NCBI GenBank assembly: GCA_028285265.1
Contig: JANQPX010000018.1
Location: forward strand, 186,001-250,000
Length of the DNA stretch: 64,000 nucleotides
Origin: Geminicoccaceae bacterium
GTDB lineage: Bacteria; Pseudomonadota; Alphaproteobacteria; Geminicoccales; Geminicoccaceae
Direction: 5' to 3'
Position numbers and translations under genes: made by a program. This document shows positions 8,136 to 15,731 of this stretch, in pieces (position 1 is the first letter of the stretch; each line of letters begins with the position of its first letter). The notes beneath the pieces were generated by a model. It was given only the letters and a program-made list of their open reading frames with translations. It did not search any database and had not been told where the DNA came from.

Positions 8136-8717
8136 ATGAAAAATATGCGATTCGCTTTGCTGGCGGTGATTGGTGGACTCGTCGGAGCGTCCCCTGCGCT
8201 GGCCGAAGATACCATTGAGCCAATCTTAACGGACGACGGCCTCTACAAGCAGGAATGGTTTCTCGAGAGCTTCTTGGATCTGGCCGAAGATATCGACGAA
8301 GCCGCCGCCAATGGGAAGCGCTTTGCGATCATGTGGGAACTCAAAGGGTGTCCCTACTGCAAGGAAACCCATTTCGTGAATTTCGCCGACCCGAAAATCA
8401 ACGCCTATGTCCGCGAGAATTTTGAGATCCTGCAGTTAAACTATCTGGGCTCACGTTTGGTGACCGACATCGATGGCGAAGAGCTGGAGGAGCGCGAGCT
8501 TCGGGAGAAGTACGGCGTTCGGTTTACGCCAAGCATTCAGTTCTTCCCGGAAAGCAGCGACGAGATCGGTGGCGAGACAGGACAAGCTGCGGAAACTGCC
8601 CGGATGGCTGGTTATTTCAAACCTGACCATTTCATCGCGATGTTTCGTTTCATCAAAGACAAGGCCTATGAACAGGAGACATTTCGAGACTATCTGAGCG
8701 CACAGCTTGGCAAATAA
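8136..8717 (+). CDS. soxW: SoxW, periplasmic thioredoxin
   Basis: SoxW is the thioredoxin partner of SoxV. The 193-residue protein has a signal peptide ending at ALAED and a redox motif GCPYCKETH with cysteines 72 and 75. The cis-proline follows in RFTPSIQFF. The start at 8136 is chosen because GGGAGGC lies five bases upstream and the signal peptide begins there; longer readings to 7968 run antisense through the divergent gene. Its stop (8715-8717) touches the dyad that precedes soxC. Confidence 0.9.
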   Translation: MKNMRFALLAVIGGLVGASPALAEDTIEPILTDDGLYKQEWFLESFLDLAEDIDEAAANGKRFAIMWELKGCPYCKETHFVNFADPKINAYVRENFEILQLNYLGSRLVTDIDGEELEERELREKYGVRFTPSIQFFPESSDEIGGETGQAAETARMAGYFKPDHFIAMFRFIKDKAYEQETFRDYLSAQLGK

Positions 8718-8751
8718 TATTCAATCTTGATATAATATTACCATTGAATAT
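8717..8751. promoter_or_regulatory. 35-bp dyad upstream of soxC, candidate SoxR operator
   Basis: ATATTCAAT (8717-8725) and ATTGAATAT (8743-8751) are perfect 9-bp arms around a 17-base AT-rich spacer, giving the same 35-bp footprint as the soxX site. A TATAAT (8731-8736) lies inside the spacer, 18 bases after TTGGCA (8707-8712), so occupancy would cover the likely -10 element. The soxC start is 65 bases downstream. Confidence 0.68.
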
Positions 8752-8815
8752 AATAATGCGTAATCGGTGTCTCAAGCTCGAAGCAGGAGTTTAAGGGACC
8801 GCTGTTATCAAAGGG

Positions 8816-10105
8816 ATGGCGATGACGGACAATCGAAAACCCAAGCAAGCTCTTGCCAGGCGTAGTTTTCTCCAATCTGCAAGCGCCCTAACAGCCGGCA
8901 CGGCTGGGGTCGTCGCAGGTGCCAAGTCGGCGTTGGCCGCGTCGGCGGATCCGGCGATCACGGAGCTGAAGGACTGGAATCAGTATCTCGGCTACGGCGT
9001 CGACGCACAGGGATACGGTGTCCCTTCAAGTTTTGAGGACAAGACGATCCGTCGGTGGGTGCCATGGCTGACAGCGTCTGCCGAAAGTTCGGTCAACTTC
9101 TCACCCCTCTATGATCTTACCGGCTTCGTCACGCCGAATGGTCTGCATTTTGAACGCCATCACGGCGGTATCGCGGAGATCAATCCGGCAGAGCATCGCT
9201 TGATGATCCATGGTATGGTGGAGAAAGAATTGGTCTTCACCATGGACGACATCAAACGCATGCCGTCCGAAAGTCATTTCTATTTCACCGAGTGTGCTGC
9301 AAATTCCGGTATGGAGTGGCGTGGCGCTCAGCTGAATTCCTGTCAGTTCACATACGGCATGGTCTCAACGGCGCAGTGGACTGGCGTACCGCTAAAATGG
9401 CTCTTGGAATACGCCGGCGTTAAAGACGGAGCGAAATGGATCTTGGCCGAGGGTGCGGACGCCTCTGGCATGACCCGTACGATCCCAATCGAGAAAGCGC
9501 GTGACGATGTACTCGTCGCTTTTGCTCAGAATGGCGAAGCGATCCGTCCGGAACAGGGTTACCCGCTTCGACTCGTGGTACCTGGATTCGAAGGCAATAT
9601 GTCGATCAAGTGGCTTCGTCGGATCGAGCTCGGCGATGCGCCCTACATGACCCGCGAAGAGACATCGAAATATACCGACCTCTTGGAAGATGGCCGCGCC
9701 CGCATGTTCACATGGGTCCAAGAAGCCAAGTCGGTGATCACCAACCCCTGCCCTGAGCGCCCAGTCAACGGTCAAGGGCACTACAAGATTCAGGGCCTGG
9801 CATGGACCGGCCACGGCAAGATCAAGCGCGTCGATGTCTCCACCGATGGCGGCAAAAACTGGCAGACTGCGCGTCTACATGAACCAGTCCTGTCAAAATG
9901 CATGACCCGCTTCGAGATACCCTGGGAATATAAGGGGGGCGATGCGCTACTTGTTAGCCGGGCCATGGATGAAACCGGCTATGTCCAGCCCTCCATGAGC
10001 GAGCTCCAGGCCGTGCGCGGCGTCAACTCTATCTACCACAACAACGCCATGCAGACTTGGCTCGTGAATCCGAGCGGGGAGGTCGAAAATGTCCGTCTCG
10101 GTTAG
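8816..10105 (+). CDS. soxC: SoxC, molybdenum subunit of sulfane dehydrogenase
   Basis: SoxC with SoxD oxidises the SoxY-bound sulfane sulfur in the periplasm, a six-electron step. The 429-residue protein has a Tat signal (ARRSFLQSASAL), the sulfite-oxidase-fold molybdopterin domain with the Mo-ligand Cys160 in TECAANSGMEWRG, and the C-terminal dimerisation domain. The start is either of two ATGs at 8816 and 8822. The gene overlaps soxD by 17 bases. Having soxCD means thiosulfate can be oxidised fully to sulfate without sulfur globules. Confidence 0.94.
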   Translation: MAMTDNRKPKQALARRSFLQSASALTAGTAGVVAGAKSALAASADPAITELKDWNQYLGYGVDAQGYGVPSSFEDKTIRRWVPWLTASAESSVNFSPLYDLTGFVTPNGLHFERHHGGIAEINPAEHRLMIHGMVEKELVFTMDDIKRMPSESHFYFTECAANSGMEWRGAQLNSCQFTYGMVSTAQWTGVPLKWLLEYAGVKDGAKWILAEGADASGMTRTIPIEKARDDVLVAFAQNGEAIRPEQGYPLRLVVPGFEGNMSIKWLRRIELGDAPYMTREETSKYTDLLEDGRARMFTWVQEAKSVITNPCPERPVNGQGHYKIQGLAWTGHGKIKRVDVSTDGGKNWQTARLHEPVLSKCMTRFEIPWEYKGGDALLVSRAMDETGYVQPSMSELQAVRGVNSIYHNNAMQTWLVNPSGEVENVRLG

Positions 10106-10784
10106 GGGAACCCGGTCAAGGGCACGCTTCGGTTCCTTGATAATGTGGGTGGGCGCGGCTGCGGTTGGGATGATGCTGGCGACCACGGCGTTCGCGGACC
10201 AGGCTGGCCTCCCCTACGGTCGACTAGCCGTGCCTGAGGAAGTTGCCGCTTGGGACATCGACATTCGCCCCGACGGTGCCGGTCTTCCCGCAGGCTCGGC
10301 TTCAGCGTCAGATGGCGAGGAGCTGTTCTACGAGCGCTGTGCAGTTTGCCATGGCGAGTTTGGCGAAGGCGTCGATCGCTGGCCGGTGCTCATGGGGGGC
10401 TTCGATACGCTGACAGAAGACCGGCCGGAAAAGACCGTCGGGTCTTACTGGCCCTACACCAGCACGCTCTGGGACTATATCCACCGAGCCATGCCATTTG
10501 GTGAGGCACAGAGTTTGACCGACGAAGAAGTCTATGCGGTTTCCCTCTATGTCCTCTACCTCAACGACCTCGTCGAGCTGGACACGGTCTATGATCAGAA
10601 AAGCTTCGCCGCCATCGAGATGCCGAATGCGAATGGCTTTTTTATGCCTGACCCCCGACCCGACACACCGGTGGCTGAGCCTTGCATGCAGGATTGCGAT
10701 GCCCCGAGCGAGGTGATCGGCAAGGCTCGTATCCTCGATGTCACGCCCGATCAGGACGAGGGTGAAGCTGTGGTTGTGGACTGA
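10089..10784 (+). CDS. soxD: SoxD, short monoheme c-type cytochrome
   Basis: SoxD accepts electrons from SoxC. This 231-residue protein has an N-terminal membrane or signal segment (about residues 15-35), one heme motif CAVCH at 84-88 and a family-typical region FDTLTEDRPEKTVGSYWPY. The Paracoccus SoxD is longer and carries a second C-terminal heme domain; here the protein ends after an acidic tail with a CMQDC motif instead. It starts inside soxC (17-base overlap), which supports translational coupling. The convergent repressor gene follows 42 bases later. Confidence 0.92.
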   Translation: MSVSVRGTRSRARFGSLIMWVGAAAVGMMLATTAFADQAGLPYGRLAVPEEVAAWDIDIRPDGAGLPAGSASASDGEELFYERCAVCHGEFGEGVDRWPVLMGGFDTLTEDRPEKTVGSYWPYTSTLWDYIHRAMPFGEAQSLTDEEVYAVSLYVLYLNDLVELDTVYDQKSFAAIEMPNANGFFMPDPRPDTPVAEPCMQDCDAPSEVIGKARILDVTPDQDEGEAVVVD

Positions 10785-10826
10785 AGGCGGAATACCGCTC
10801 GATGCAGATGATGGATCAGGGAAGCG

Positions 10827-11174
10827 CTAGCTCACCGTCTGCAGAACCTTTCGGTTCTGCGTTTGCAGATCGATCTCTGCGAGAGCACCTGAGCAGAACA
10901 TGTCGTCGAGCAAGGCAATGGTTCGACGAACCTTGTCGTTGGAAAGGCTGTAGTAAATCTGCTTACCATCCCGTCGCGTGTCCACCAAATCGTCTTCGCG
11001 CAAACGAGCGAGCTGTTGTGACAATGTCGGCTGACGCAGGTCCAACTTTTCTTCAAGCTCGCTTACTGAGAACTCACCGTCTCGAAGAAAACAGAGGATC
11101 ATCAGGCGGTTGGGATTGGCAAGCGCCTTTAAGAAATCTGCCGCGTTTTGCACTTGCTCTTCAACATGATCCAT
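10827..11174 (-). CDS. soxR: ArsR-family persulfide-sensing repressor (SoxR/BigR/SqrR type)
   Basis: This 115-residue winged-helix protein has the ArsR DNA-reading helix (LRQPTLSQQLARLRE) and the wing (RDGKQIYYSL). Two cysteines, Cys28 and Cys94, are 66 residues apart, the same spacing as the persulfide-sensing pairs I recall for BigR and SqrR. The start at 11174 follows AGGGTCAGCGG; upstream starts at 11189 and 11216 are possible, but the latter would run into the inverted repeat at 11201-11225. It lies between soxD and the sulfide dehydrogenase genes, facing away from the latter. It likely represses the sox dyad promoters until sulfane sulfur is present. Confidence 0.88.
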   Translation of the reverse strand: MDHVEEQVQNAADFLKALANPNRLMILCFLRDGEFSVSELEEKLDLRQPTLSQQLARLREDDLVDTRRDGKQIYYSLSNDKVRRTIALLDDMFCSGALAEIDLQTQNRKVLQTVS

Positions 11175-11200
11175 CCGCTGACCCTTCATTTTGGTCTTGG

Positions 11201-11225
11201 TCTTTGATATTTTCATATTCAAAGA
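11201..11225. promoter_or_regulatory. Inverted repeat between soxR and the sulfide dehydrogenase genes
   Basis: TCTTTGA (11201-11207) and TCAAAGA (11219-11225) are perfect 7-bp arms, and an ATATTCAA half-site identical to those in the sox dyads lies at 11215-11222. The site is 27 bases upstream of the soxR start and could serve for autoregulation and for the divergent cytochrome gene. Confidence 0.5.
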
Positions 11226-11355
11226 TAGCAAAATGACGAAAATTTTCAAGCCCAATGGCAATTTTGACCCTACCTATGCCAAACTGACATCAGTAAAATC
11301 CCCAATGAACAAATACAAATGTCACCTAATAAAGAAAATTCGGAGGCTGAGCGCT

Positions 11356-11655
11356 ATGTACCATAGGTTTTTTCCTTCTTTTATTTTTTCCTTATTAATC
11401 AGTTTTCAGCCGGCCATTGCTGGTGACTTGGCCTATGGTGAATATCTCGCCGGGGAATGCGTAGCATGCCACCGCGTCGGCGCCGAAGGAGGCATCCCAC
11501 CGATCAATTCCCTTCCGGCGCCCTATTTCATCGAGGCGCTCAAAGAGTATCGTGACGGCGAGCGTGATCACGACCTCATGCGTACGGTCGCGCGCTCTCT
11601 CGGTGACACCGAGATGGCAGCTCTTGCCGCCTACTTTGAACAGCTGGAGAACTAG
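11356..11655 (+). CDS. Small monoheme cytochrome c, sulfide dehydrogenase cytochrome subunit
   Basis: This 99-residue class I cytochrome has a signal peptide (to about IAGDL) and heme motif CVACH at 35-39. A likely Met ligand is in DHDLMRTV. GGAGG at 11342-11346 supports the ATG at 11356; the frame upstream is not coding. The next gene, 62 bases on, encodes the flavoprotein chain of flavocytochrome c, so this is its electron-accepting partner (FccA/SoxE role). The classical FccA or SoxE is often diheme; this one is monoheme. Confidence 0.8.
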   Translation: MYHRFFPSFIFSLLISFQPAIAGDLAYGEYLAGECVACHRVGAEGGIPPINSLPAPYFIEALKEYRDGERDHDLMRTVARSLGDTEMAALAAYFEQLEN

Positions 11656-11717
11656 AGCCAACCCAGATGACAACAATGCCAGAACGGCTCATCAACACTA
11701 AGAAGGGAGCTTAAAAC

Positions 11718-12986
11718 ATGATCAATATAACAAGGCGTCGCTTCGGGCAGACGGCAGCAGCAGGATCCGCGATCCTCGCTGCTCCATCAATCCTTCGCGC
11801 ACAATCTGCAGGCCGGGTCGTGGTCATTGGCGGCGGCGCCGGCGGCGGCACGGTCGCGAAATACGTCAAGAAGGACGCGCCAGATCTGGACGTCACCTTG
11901 ATCGAGGCCAACGCGCAATACACGACCTGCTTCTACAGCAATCTTTATATCGGCGGGATTCGCGACCTCGACAGCATCACCCACAGCTACGACACCATGG
12001 CAGGGAACGGCGTCAACGTGATCAATGCGATGGCGTCCGGCGTCGATGCTGGCGCGAAGACGGTCACGCTCGAAGACGGCACGGTGGTGGAATATGACAA
12101 GCTGGTGTTGGCTCCGGGTATTGATTTCAAGTGGGATGCGATCGAGGGTTATGACGAAGCGGCTGCCGACATCATGCCACACGCCTATAAGGCAGGGCCG
12201 CAGACCAAACTCCTCAAGGAGAAAGTTGATGCCATGGCCGAAGGTGGCACGTTCGTCATGGTCGCACCACCGAACCCCTATCGATGCCCGCCTGGTCCCT
12301 ATGAGCGCGTCTGCATGATCGCAAAGCGGTTCAAGGAGAGCAATCCAACGGCCAAGATCATGATCCTGGACCCCAAGGAAAAGCACTCCAAGCAAGCCCT
12401 GTTTCAGGAGGCCTGGGACAACCATTACGAAGGCATGGTCGAATGGGTGCCGGGTGACTTCGGTGGTAAGGTCACCGCAATCGATGCGACGGCGATGACG
12501 ATCACCACGGAAGATGGCGAAGCGGTCAAAGCGGATGCCGCGAACATTATCCCACCGCAGAAAGCCGGGACGATCGCCGAGATCGCCGGTGCGACCGATG
12601 ACACCGGCTGGTGCCCGATCGACGCACACACTATGGCCTCAACCGTGGTCGACGATGTTTATGTGGTCGGCGATGCCTGCATCCCTGGCGACATGCCAAA
12701 GTCCGGTTTCTCCGCCAACAGCCAGGCCAAGGTCTGTGCTATGGCCGTCAGAAATGCTCTCACTGGTTCCGATCTCTTCCCGGCACGTTTCCGCAATACC
12801 TGCTGGAGCACGGTCGCTGACGAGGACACAATGAAGGTCGGAGCGAGCTACGAGGCAACGGACGAGAAGATCGCCAAAACCGAAGGCTTCATCAGCGAGG
12901 TCGGCGAGAGCGCGGATCTCCGCCTGCAGACCCGCGAAGAAGCTGATGGTTGGTATGACAGCATCACGGCTGATATTTTCAGCTAG
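11718..12986 (+). CDS. fccB: Flavocytochrome c sulfide dehydrogenase, flavoprotein subunit
   Basis: FccB/SoxF oxidises sulfide to sulfane sulfur in the periplasm with FAD and passes electrons to the cytochrome subunit. The 422-residue protein has a Tat signal (TRRRFGQTAAAG), the FAD motif VVIGGGAGGG, a second FAD motif DDVYVVGDA, and two cysteines, Cys71 (YTTCFYSN) and Cys362 (NTCWSTV). These match the redox-active disulfide pair of the family. It ends before a large hairpin region. The assignment is secure; free SoxF of Paracoccus is the same family. Confidence 0.92.
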   Translation: MINITRRRFGQTAAAGSAILAAPSILRAQSAGRVVVIGGGAGGGTVAKYVKKDAPDLDVTLIEANAQYTTCFYSNLYIGGIRDLDSITHSYDTMAGNGVNVINAMASGVDAGAKTVTLEDGTVVEYDKLVLAPGIDFKWDAIEGYDEAAADIMPHAYKAGPQTKLLKEKVDAMAEGGTFVMVAPPNPYRCPPGPYERVCMIAKRFKESNPTAKIMILDPKEKHSKQALFQEAWDNHYEGMVEWVPGDFGGKVTAIDATAMTITTEDGEAVKADAANIIPPQKAGTIAEIAGATDDTGWCPIDAHTMASTVVDDVYVVGDACIPGDMPKSGFSANSQAKVCAMAVRNALTGSDLFPARFRNTCWSTVADEDTMKVGASYEATDEKIAKTEGFISEVGESADLRLQTREEADGWYDSITADIFS

Positions 12987-13000
12987 CGCGGCACGGCGAC

Positions 13001-13046
13001 GGTTCCGCCCACGTGACGATTGAGCTTACGTGGGCGGTAACCGCCC
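13001..13046. terminator. Strong hairpin(s) after fccB
   Basis: CCGCCCACGT (13005-13014) pairs with ACGTGGGCGG (13028-13037), extended outward by GGTT/AACC with one bulge. The right arm also belongs to a second, perfect palindrome, GGGCGGT-A-ACCGCCC (13032-13046), so two exclusive folds are possible. No T-run follows, so it may be a rho-independent-like end signal, an mRNA-stabilising hairpin or a protein site. Confidence 0.55.
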
Positions 13047-13224
13047 ATCAACAGCACAGCTAAGGAGCCAAACAAAACGAGGTCCTAACGAAGAACATGG
13101 TTCGATTTATTTGATCAGTCACACTCTTGGTCAGGAAAATCGCGGCGTCCCCGCTTCACCAACGAGGCCGCCCGATTGACGCGTGTTACCTAAGGCAAAT
13201 GAACAGCGAATAGGGAGCATGGAA

Positions 13225-14532
13225 ATGGCAAGGAATTCAAAAGAGCGTGGTATCTGTGAGCTCTATCAAGATGACCCGGAACGGGCCGATTGGGTGCTGT
13301 TCGGTCGCAAGGCAGATGGCAATCGTCGGGGTTTTTTGAAGGGCGCCGGTTTAGCGTCAATGGCTGCGGTCGTGGGTTCCAGCATCCCGTTCCACCGGCA
13401 AATGCCGTCTGGCCTTATCCCATCAGCATTGGCCGATGAGCTCTCAGATTTCAAAATTGAGGGCAAGGACGGTCTTTCCGTCCTGAATGACCGCCCCCTG
13501 AACGCTGAGACGCCTGCCCATCTTTTAGACGATGCGATCACGCCAACAGCTCGGCATTTTGTCCGGAACAATGGCGTACCTCCCGAAGATACCGATCCGG
13601 CGAGTTGGACACTCGCGGTAGACGGTGAAGTCGAAACACCACTCGAATTGTCGATCGACGACTTGAAGAGCCAGTTCGACGTTGTCACCGCAGCACTTCA
13701 GATCGAATGTGGCGGTAATGGCCGAAGCGCATTCAATCCGCCCGCCAAAGGCAATCAATGGACTGTGGGTGCCGTTGCCTGCTCGGAATGGACAGGCGTG
13801 CGCTATGCTGACGTGTTGAAAGCAGCTGGGATCAAGGATAGCGCGGTGTACACCGGTCATGTCGGTGCTGACACCCATCTTTCCGGCGATCCGGAAAAGC
13901 TGCCGATTTCGCGCGGCGTACCGATCGCTAAAGCCATGGATCCCAACTGCCTGATCGCGTTCGAGATGAATGGTGCACCGCTTCACCCAATGAATGGCGC
14001 GCCGCTGCGTACGGTTTGTCCGGGCTGGCCCGGCTCCTGCTCTCAGAAATGGCTCAATCGGATCTGGGTTCGTGATCAGGTCCATGACGGTCCGAAAATG
14101 ACAGGCACATCCTACCGAGTTCCGGGCTACAACGTTGCAGCCGGCACTGATGTCCCGAAAGAGGACTTTGTGATCATAGAGTCCATGCCAGTGAAGTCCC
14201 TCATTACCTTCCCGGAGACCAATGCTGCGATTAGCGGGCTCGCCACCGAAGTTCGTGGCCATGCATGGGCCGGCGATCGAGAGGTGACGAGCCTCGACAT
14301 CAGCATCGACTTCGGTGCGACCTGGCAGGCGGCAACACTGGACGAGCCCGTCAATCCTTTTGCCTGGCAGAACTGGCGCGCCGACGTCACCTTCCCGGCA
14401 GCAGGCTATTTTGAGGTTTGGGCACGGGCCACCGATGATGCTGGCGTGATGCAGCCGTTCGCGATCAACTGGAACCCGAAGGGCTATCTCAACAATACCA
14501 TGCACCGAATCGGCTTAACGGTCGCCAGCTAA
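13225..14532 (+). CDS. Sulfite dehydrogenase, molybdenum subunit (SorT/SorA-like)
   Basis: This 435-residue sulfite-oxidase-family protein has a Tat signal (NRRGFLKGAGLAS, about residues 36-48) and the Mo-ligand Cys162 in IECGGNGRSAF. The SUOX substrate-site region follows (AVACSEWTGV and GWPGSCSQKWL), then a C-terminal dimerisation domain. It differs clearly from SoxC in its Cys motif and partner. The start at 13225 is favoured because TAGGGAG lies eight bases upstream; 13219 is possible. The next gene is a small cytochrome. Together they would oxidise free sulfite to sulfate, clearing sulfite that SoxCD does not handle. Confidence 0.85.
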   Translation: MARNSKERGICELYQDDPERADWVLFGRKADGNRRGFLKGAGLASMAAVVGSSIPFHRQMPSGLIPSALADELSDFKIEGKDGLSVLNDRPLNAETPAHLLDDAITPTARHFVRNNGVPPEDTDPASWTLAVDGEVETPLELSIDDLKSQFDVVTAALQIECGGNGRSAFNPPAKGNQWTVGAVACSEWTGVRYADVLKAAGIKDSAVYTGHVGADTHLSGDPEKLPISRGVPIAKAMDPNCLIAFEMNGAPLHPMNGAPLRTVCPGWPGSCSQKWLNRIWVRDQVHDGPKMTGTSYRVPGYNVAAGTDVPKEDFVIIESMPVKSLITFPETNAAISGLATEVRGHAWAGDREVTSLDISIDFGATWQAATLDEPVNPFAWQNWRADVTFPAAGYFEVWARATDDAGVMQPFAINWNPKGYLNNTMHRIGLTVAS

Positions 14533-14546
14533 GCGAGGGAACGACA

Positions 14547-14891
14547 GTGAGGCGGATCGTTAGACTTGCTTCAGCGGTGGTGATGACAACATTCTTGGCT
14601 TGGGGGCTAACGCCCCCTCGCCTTCTTAACGCCGAAGAACCTGTGGATCCAGATGAGGCCTTACTCGCAAGCCTGCCGGAGGGTCCTGGCAAAGAAGAGA
14701 CATTCTATGCTTGTCACGGCTGCCACTCCTTTCGTCTGGTCTCACAACAAGGACTCTCGCGAAAGAATTGGGATGAGACTCTCGACTGGATGGTTGAGGA
14801 ACAAGGGATGCCGGAACTCGAGGATGATGAGCGAACCTTGATCCTTGATTACCTCGAAGCGCACTATAACGAGAAGCGCGCGTTGAACTAA
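14547..14891 (+). CDS. Cytochrome c subunit of sulfite dehydrogenase (SorU-like)
   Basis: This 114-residue protein has a signal peptide (to about LNAEEP) and one heme motif CHGCH at 56-60. A family-typical downstream region, SRKNWDETLDWMVEEQGM, supplies the Met ligand. The GTG start has GAGGGA seven bases upstream and lies 14 bases after the molybdenum subunit. It is the expected electron acceptor for the preceding sulfite dehydrogenase. Confidence 0.85.
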   Translation: MRRIVRLASAVVMTTFLAWGLTPPRLLNAEEPVDPDEALLASLPEGPGKEETFYACHGCHSFRLVSQQGLSRKNWDETLDWMVEEQGMPELEDDERTLILDYLEAHYNEKRALN

Positions 14892-14961
14892 ACGACCGCG
14901 ACGTCGCCAGGCCTGCATCGCAGCAGCCTTCTGTGCAAATAGGAAACGAGAACCTTCCGAG

Positions 14962-15570
14962 ATGACCCTCCTGGAGCATGTCGCCTACGCGCTTCTTTGG
15001 CTGAGCTTTGGCGTGCTGCACTCCGCGTTAGCGGATCGGCGTCTCAAAGAGCCAGTACAGCATGTCATCGGCAGTAGCTACAGGATCGCCTACAACATCG
15101 TTGCGGCCGTCCATGTTGCAACTGTTTACTTTCTTGGTCGTTTGCTACTCGCGTCGGATGCGCTCGATTTTTCCTCGCCGCAATACTGGCAAACCATCTC
15201 CCTCAGCCTCCAGGTCCTAGGCTTTGCGATCATCATTGTTGCCCTGTCGCATTATGACCTCGGACGCTTCGCCGGCATAACGCAGATTAAGAGGCAAGAG
15301 CCGGACGTTGACAGTGAAGCCGCGGCAGAACAACTCCATATCACCGGCCTCCATCGATGGGTGCGACATCCCCTCTATCTCGGTGTATTTCTGGTCCTTT
15401 GGTCGCGGGTTACTGGCGAATTCGAACTCGCAACGGCCGTGTGGGCAAGCCTCTATGTGGTCATTGGGGCTCGGTTAGAGGAAGGTCGTCTCGTTGGTAT
15501 CTATGGCGATGCGTACACGACCTATCGACAACGAGTACCCATGTTTTTTCCACTCAAGTTCCATCGATGA
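14962..15570 (+). CDS. Membrane methyltransferase of the NnrU/isoprenylcysteine methyltransferase-like family
   Basis: This 202-residue protein has four to five hydrophobic segments and the SAM-site motif of the family, HRWVRHPLYLGVFL near residues 131-144, followed by ARLEEGRL and a C-terminal Y-x-x-Y-x-x-RVPMFFP. Members include NnrU-like proteins and the methanethiol S-methyltransferase MddA. In a sulfur-oxidation cluster a thiol or sulfide methylation role is attractive, but the sequence alone does not fix the substrate. It follows the SorU-like gene by 70 bases in the same direction. Confidence 0.7.
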   Translation: MTLLEHVAYALLWLSFGVLHSALADRRLKEPVQHVIGSSYRIAYNIVAAVHVATVYFLGRLLLASDALDFSSPQYWQTISLSLQVLGFAIIIVALSHYDLGRFAGITQIKRQEPDVDSEAAAEQLHITGLHRWVRHPLYLGVFLVLWSRVTGEFELATAVWASLYVVIGARLEEGRLVGIYGDAYTTYRQRVPMFFPLKFHR

Positions 15571-15731
15571 AGGCATCCTCGCCGCATGACACGCTTCAAA
15601 CATCGCCAAGATTCGCGGCTTATTTGATGCTCGCTATCCAAGGCGCCATGATGATCCGTGATTGAAGGGTCGTATCAGGGCTAACGGTCGCCACGATTGG
15701 GCGGGACAAATGGGTGGGTTAATTTCTGGAT

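Noticed and set aside
11787..12629. 280-codon antisense frame in fccB
   Set aside because: It is a composition shadow of fccB with no domain or ribosome site.
13525..14505. 326-codon antisense frame in the SorT-like gene
   Set aside because: It is a shadow of the sulfite dehydrogenase gene; its residue composition is not protein-like.
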